From an uncultured Clostridia bacterium (GTDB lineage: Bacteria > Bacillota > Clostridia > Lachnospirales > Bianqueaceae), in assembly GCA_947570515.1 (NCBI GenBank), contig CANOUM010000094.1, positions 1 through 6,488 on the forward strand: 6,488 nt of DNA. The letters run 5' to 3'. Under the pieces are notes generated by a model that was not told where the DNA came from, did no database searches, and saw only the letters and a list, made by a program, of their open reading frames with translations. Shown here in pieces: positions 5,419 to 6,488 of the stretch; within the stretch, counting starts at the first letter, position 1; each line of letters opens with the position of its first letter. Both the position numbers and the translations under genes were made by a program.

Positions 5419-5550
5419 TCTATTTTCACAATATCAGAAATCAAATTCCCTGCTATGGTTCCATCCTAGCTTTTTTCTGTTATCGAAAATAGATATTATC
5501 ACTGTCTTTTCATCTGCCTGTATTTTGCGCATTTTGAATATGACTTTGTA

Positions 5551-5586
5551 CCCCTGTTTTCGTATAACCGAAAACAGGGGTTTTAT
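5551..5586 (+). terminator. Attenuator terminator before the ABC-F gene
   Basis: CCCCTGTTTTCG (5551-5562) pairs perfectly with CGAAAACAGGGG (5569-5580) around a six-base loop, followed by TTTTATCTTA. The T tract is broken, so termination may be incomplete and allow basal expression. It ends about 25 bases before the ABC-F start codon, and no gene ends just upstream on this strand, so it serves as an attenuator rather than a gene end. Confidence 0.92.
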
Positions 5587-5611
5587 CTTATACCGCAAAA
5601 TGGAGGTGCCT

Positions 5612-6488
5612 ATGTTACAGATTCAAAACCTAACGCTCACTCATCAAAAAGACCTGCGTACCATCATAGAAAATTTTACGTTTAGTTTGCAGCCCGGGGA
5701 CAAAGCCGTTATCATCGGCGAAGAGGGCAATGGAAAATCCACATTACTCAAATGGCTATATGATCCTGCGCTCGTTCAAAGCTACGCTCAGGCCAGCGGA
5801 AACCGTCTTTTGGGAGGCGCACTCCTTGGCTATCTTCCCCAAGAGCTTCCCGAGACTGAAAAAAACAAAACCGTATACGAGTTTTACTCGCAAAGCCCGG
5901 CTTTCTTTGACCAAACGCCGCGCGATCTTGCGCTCATTGCCGCACAGCTCCATCTCCTGCCGGAATTTTTTTATCTCGATCAGCCCGTGTATTCCCTCTC
6001 CGGAGGCGAAAAGGTCAAAATGCAGCTCGCACGCATCCTCATAGAAAAGCCCGACGTCCTCTTACTCGATGAGCCCAGCGGCGATATTGACATCGAAACA
6101 CTGCAGTGGCTCGAATCCTTTATCAAAGCCAGTCCCATTCCCCTTCTCTTCATCTCTCACGATGAAACGCTCATTGAAAATACAGCTAATGTCATTATCC
6201 ACCTCGAAAAGCTAGAACGAGGCCGCTCTGTTCGTCACACAATCGCACGCCTTCCTTACCGCGAATATATTCAAAACCGAAATGCCCAGCTGCAAAAGCA
6301 AACGCAGCTCGCCCACAGCGAAGAACGAGAATACCGGCAGCAAATGGAGCGCTTCTATCATATTCAGCAGCAGGTCGAACATCAGTTAAATACCATCACC
6401 CGGCAAAACCCCAGCGGCGCCCGCCTGCTAAAAAAGAAAATGAAGGCCGTCAAATCTCAGGAACATCGCTTTGAACGCGAACATGAGA
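5612..6488 (+). CDS. ABC-F family ATPase, probable ribosome-protection or resistance protein (3' end beyond window)
   Basis: The frame from ATG 5612 (GGAGGTG at 5602-5608) stays open to the window edge, giving 292 residues of a protein that should have two ABC domains and about 500 residues. The first domain shows Walker A GEEGNGKST (36-44, K42), Q-loop region LGYLPQELP (72-80), signature LSGGEKVKMQLAR (129-141), Walker B DVLLLDEP (148-155, E154) and switch H183 (ISHDE). There is no membrane segment. Residues from about 215 to 292 are a charged, Gln/Glu/Arg/Lys-rich helical stretch that fits the start of the interdomain linker, which in ABC-F proteins reaches the ribosomal P/E sites. The motif after Walker B is SGDID instead of the common TNHLD. 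Soluble ABC-F proteins act on ribosomes; the attenuator suggests resistance to a ribosome-targeting drug (lincosamide, pleuromutilin, streptogramin or macrolide type), but the class cannot be determined here. Confidence 0.92.
   Translation, partial: MLQIQNLTLTHQKDLRTIIENFTFSLQPGDKAVIIGEEGNGKSTLLKWLYDPALVQSYAQASGNRLLGGALLGYLPQELPETEKNKTVYEFYSQSPAFFDQTPRDLALIAAQLHLLPEFFYLDQPVYSLSGGEKVKMQLARILIEKPDVLLLDEPSGDIDIETLQWLESFIKASPIPLLFISHDETLIENTANVIIHLEKLERGRSVRHTIARLPYREYIQNRNAQLQKQTQLAHSEEREYRQQMERFYHIQQQVEHQLNTITRQNPSGARLLKKKMKAVKSQEHRFEREHE

Larger units (their letters stand above)
5382..5611 (+). promoter_or_regulatory. Ribosome-mediated transcription attenuator upstream of the ABC-F gene
   Basis: Three stems compete. 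Anti-antiterminator: ATCTATTTTC (5418-5427) with GAAAATAGAT (5485-5494), ten perfect pairs. Antiterminator: 5480-5492 (TTATCGAAAATAG) with 5554-5567, 13 pairs with one G-T pair and one bulged base. Terminator: 5551-5562 with 5569-5580. The first and second share 5485-5492; the second and third share 5554-5562. A small hairpin (5452-5470, GCTA..GG/CC..TAGC) fills the first loop. The strand 5418-5427 begins at the last base of the stop codon of a three-codon ORF, so a ribosome held there would free 5480-5492 and turn the gene on. The pairings are visible; the mechanism is inferred by analogy with attenuators known for antibiotic-inducible ABC-F genes of Listeria and Bacillus. Confidence 0.82.

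Noticed and set aside
5730..6044. Plus-strand 104-residue frame inside the ABC-F gene
   Set aside because: It is a shadow of the ABC-F coding frame, which carries all Walker and signature motifs.
1..6488. CRISPR array, tRNA or rRNA gene, insertion sequence or integrase
   Set aside because: I saw no regularly spaced repeats, no cloverleaf or rRNA sequence, and no transposase or recombinase motif on either strand.

Overview
The window looks like a chromosomal segment from an anaerobic Gram-positive bacterium, most likely a clostridial Firmicute. The reasons are the T-box leader, strong AGGAGG-type ribosome binding sites, intrinsic terminators, several ferredoxin-like proteins of strict-anaerobe type and an ABC-F gene behind an attenuator. 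Genes have moderate GC; the spacers and one remnant are AT-rich. A species cannot be named from this sequence.

Layout. (1) 1-207: the 3' part of a T-box leader with its antiterminator/terminator switch, followed by (2) a TrpB2-type tryptophan synthase beta chain (208-1578, +), with no trpA beside it. The T-box TGGC fits the G discriminator base of bacterial tRNA-Trp, so control by tryptophan starvation is likely. (3) 1579-2000: an AT-rich stretch that reads as a decayed or truncated protein gene with no start codon. (4) 2026-2664 (+): a small secreted lipoprotein of unknown function, closed by a two-way terminator at 2675-2718. (5) 5072 down to 2721 (-): a compact four-gene operon, in transcription order a ferredoxin-domain protein, a small Cys-motif protein, an aldo/keto reductase with a C-terminal double 4Fe-4S domain, and a 56-residue DUF3006-like protein. 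It has a good promoter near 5238-5266 and a roughly 160-nt leader rich in palindromes. (6) 5346-5611 (+): a regulatory leader, divergent from the redox operon, with a promoter, a three-codon ORF (Met-Phe-Asn-stop) and three mutually exclusive stems ending in a terminator. (7) 5612 to the window end (+): the first 292 codons of an ABC-F ATPase, cut by the window edge.

How it works together. Two plus-strand genes appear to be controlled by premature termination, one sensing uncharged tRNA (trpB2) and one most likely sensing stalled ribosomes (ABC-F). The most striking structure is the ABC-F leader. The stop codon of the tiny ORF touches the strand that holds the antiterminator in check, so a ribosome stalled there should switch the gene on. 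This matches the logic known for antibiotic-inducible ABC-F resistance genes, but this gene's drug specificity cannot be read from the sequence. The minus-strand operon is probably an electron-transfer or redox module whose substrate is unknown.
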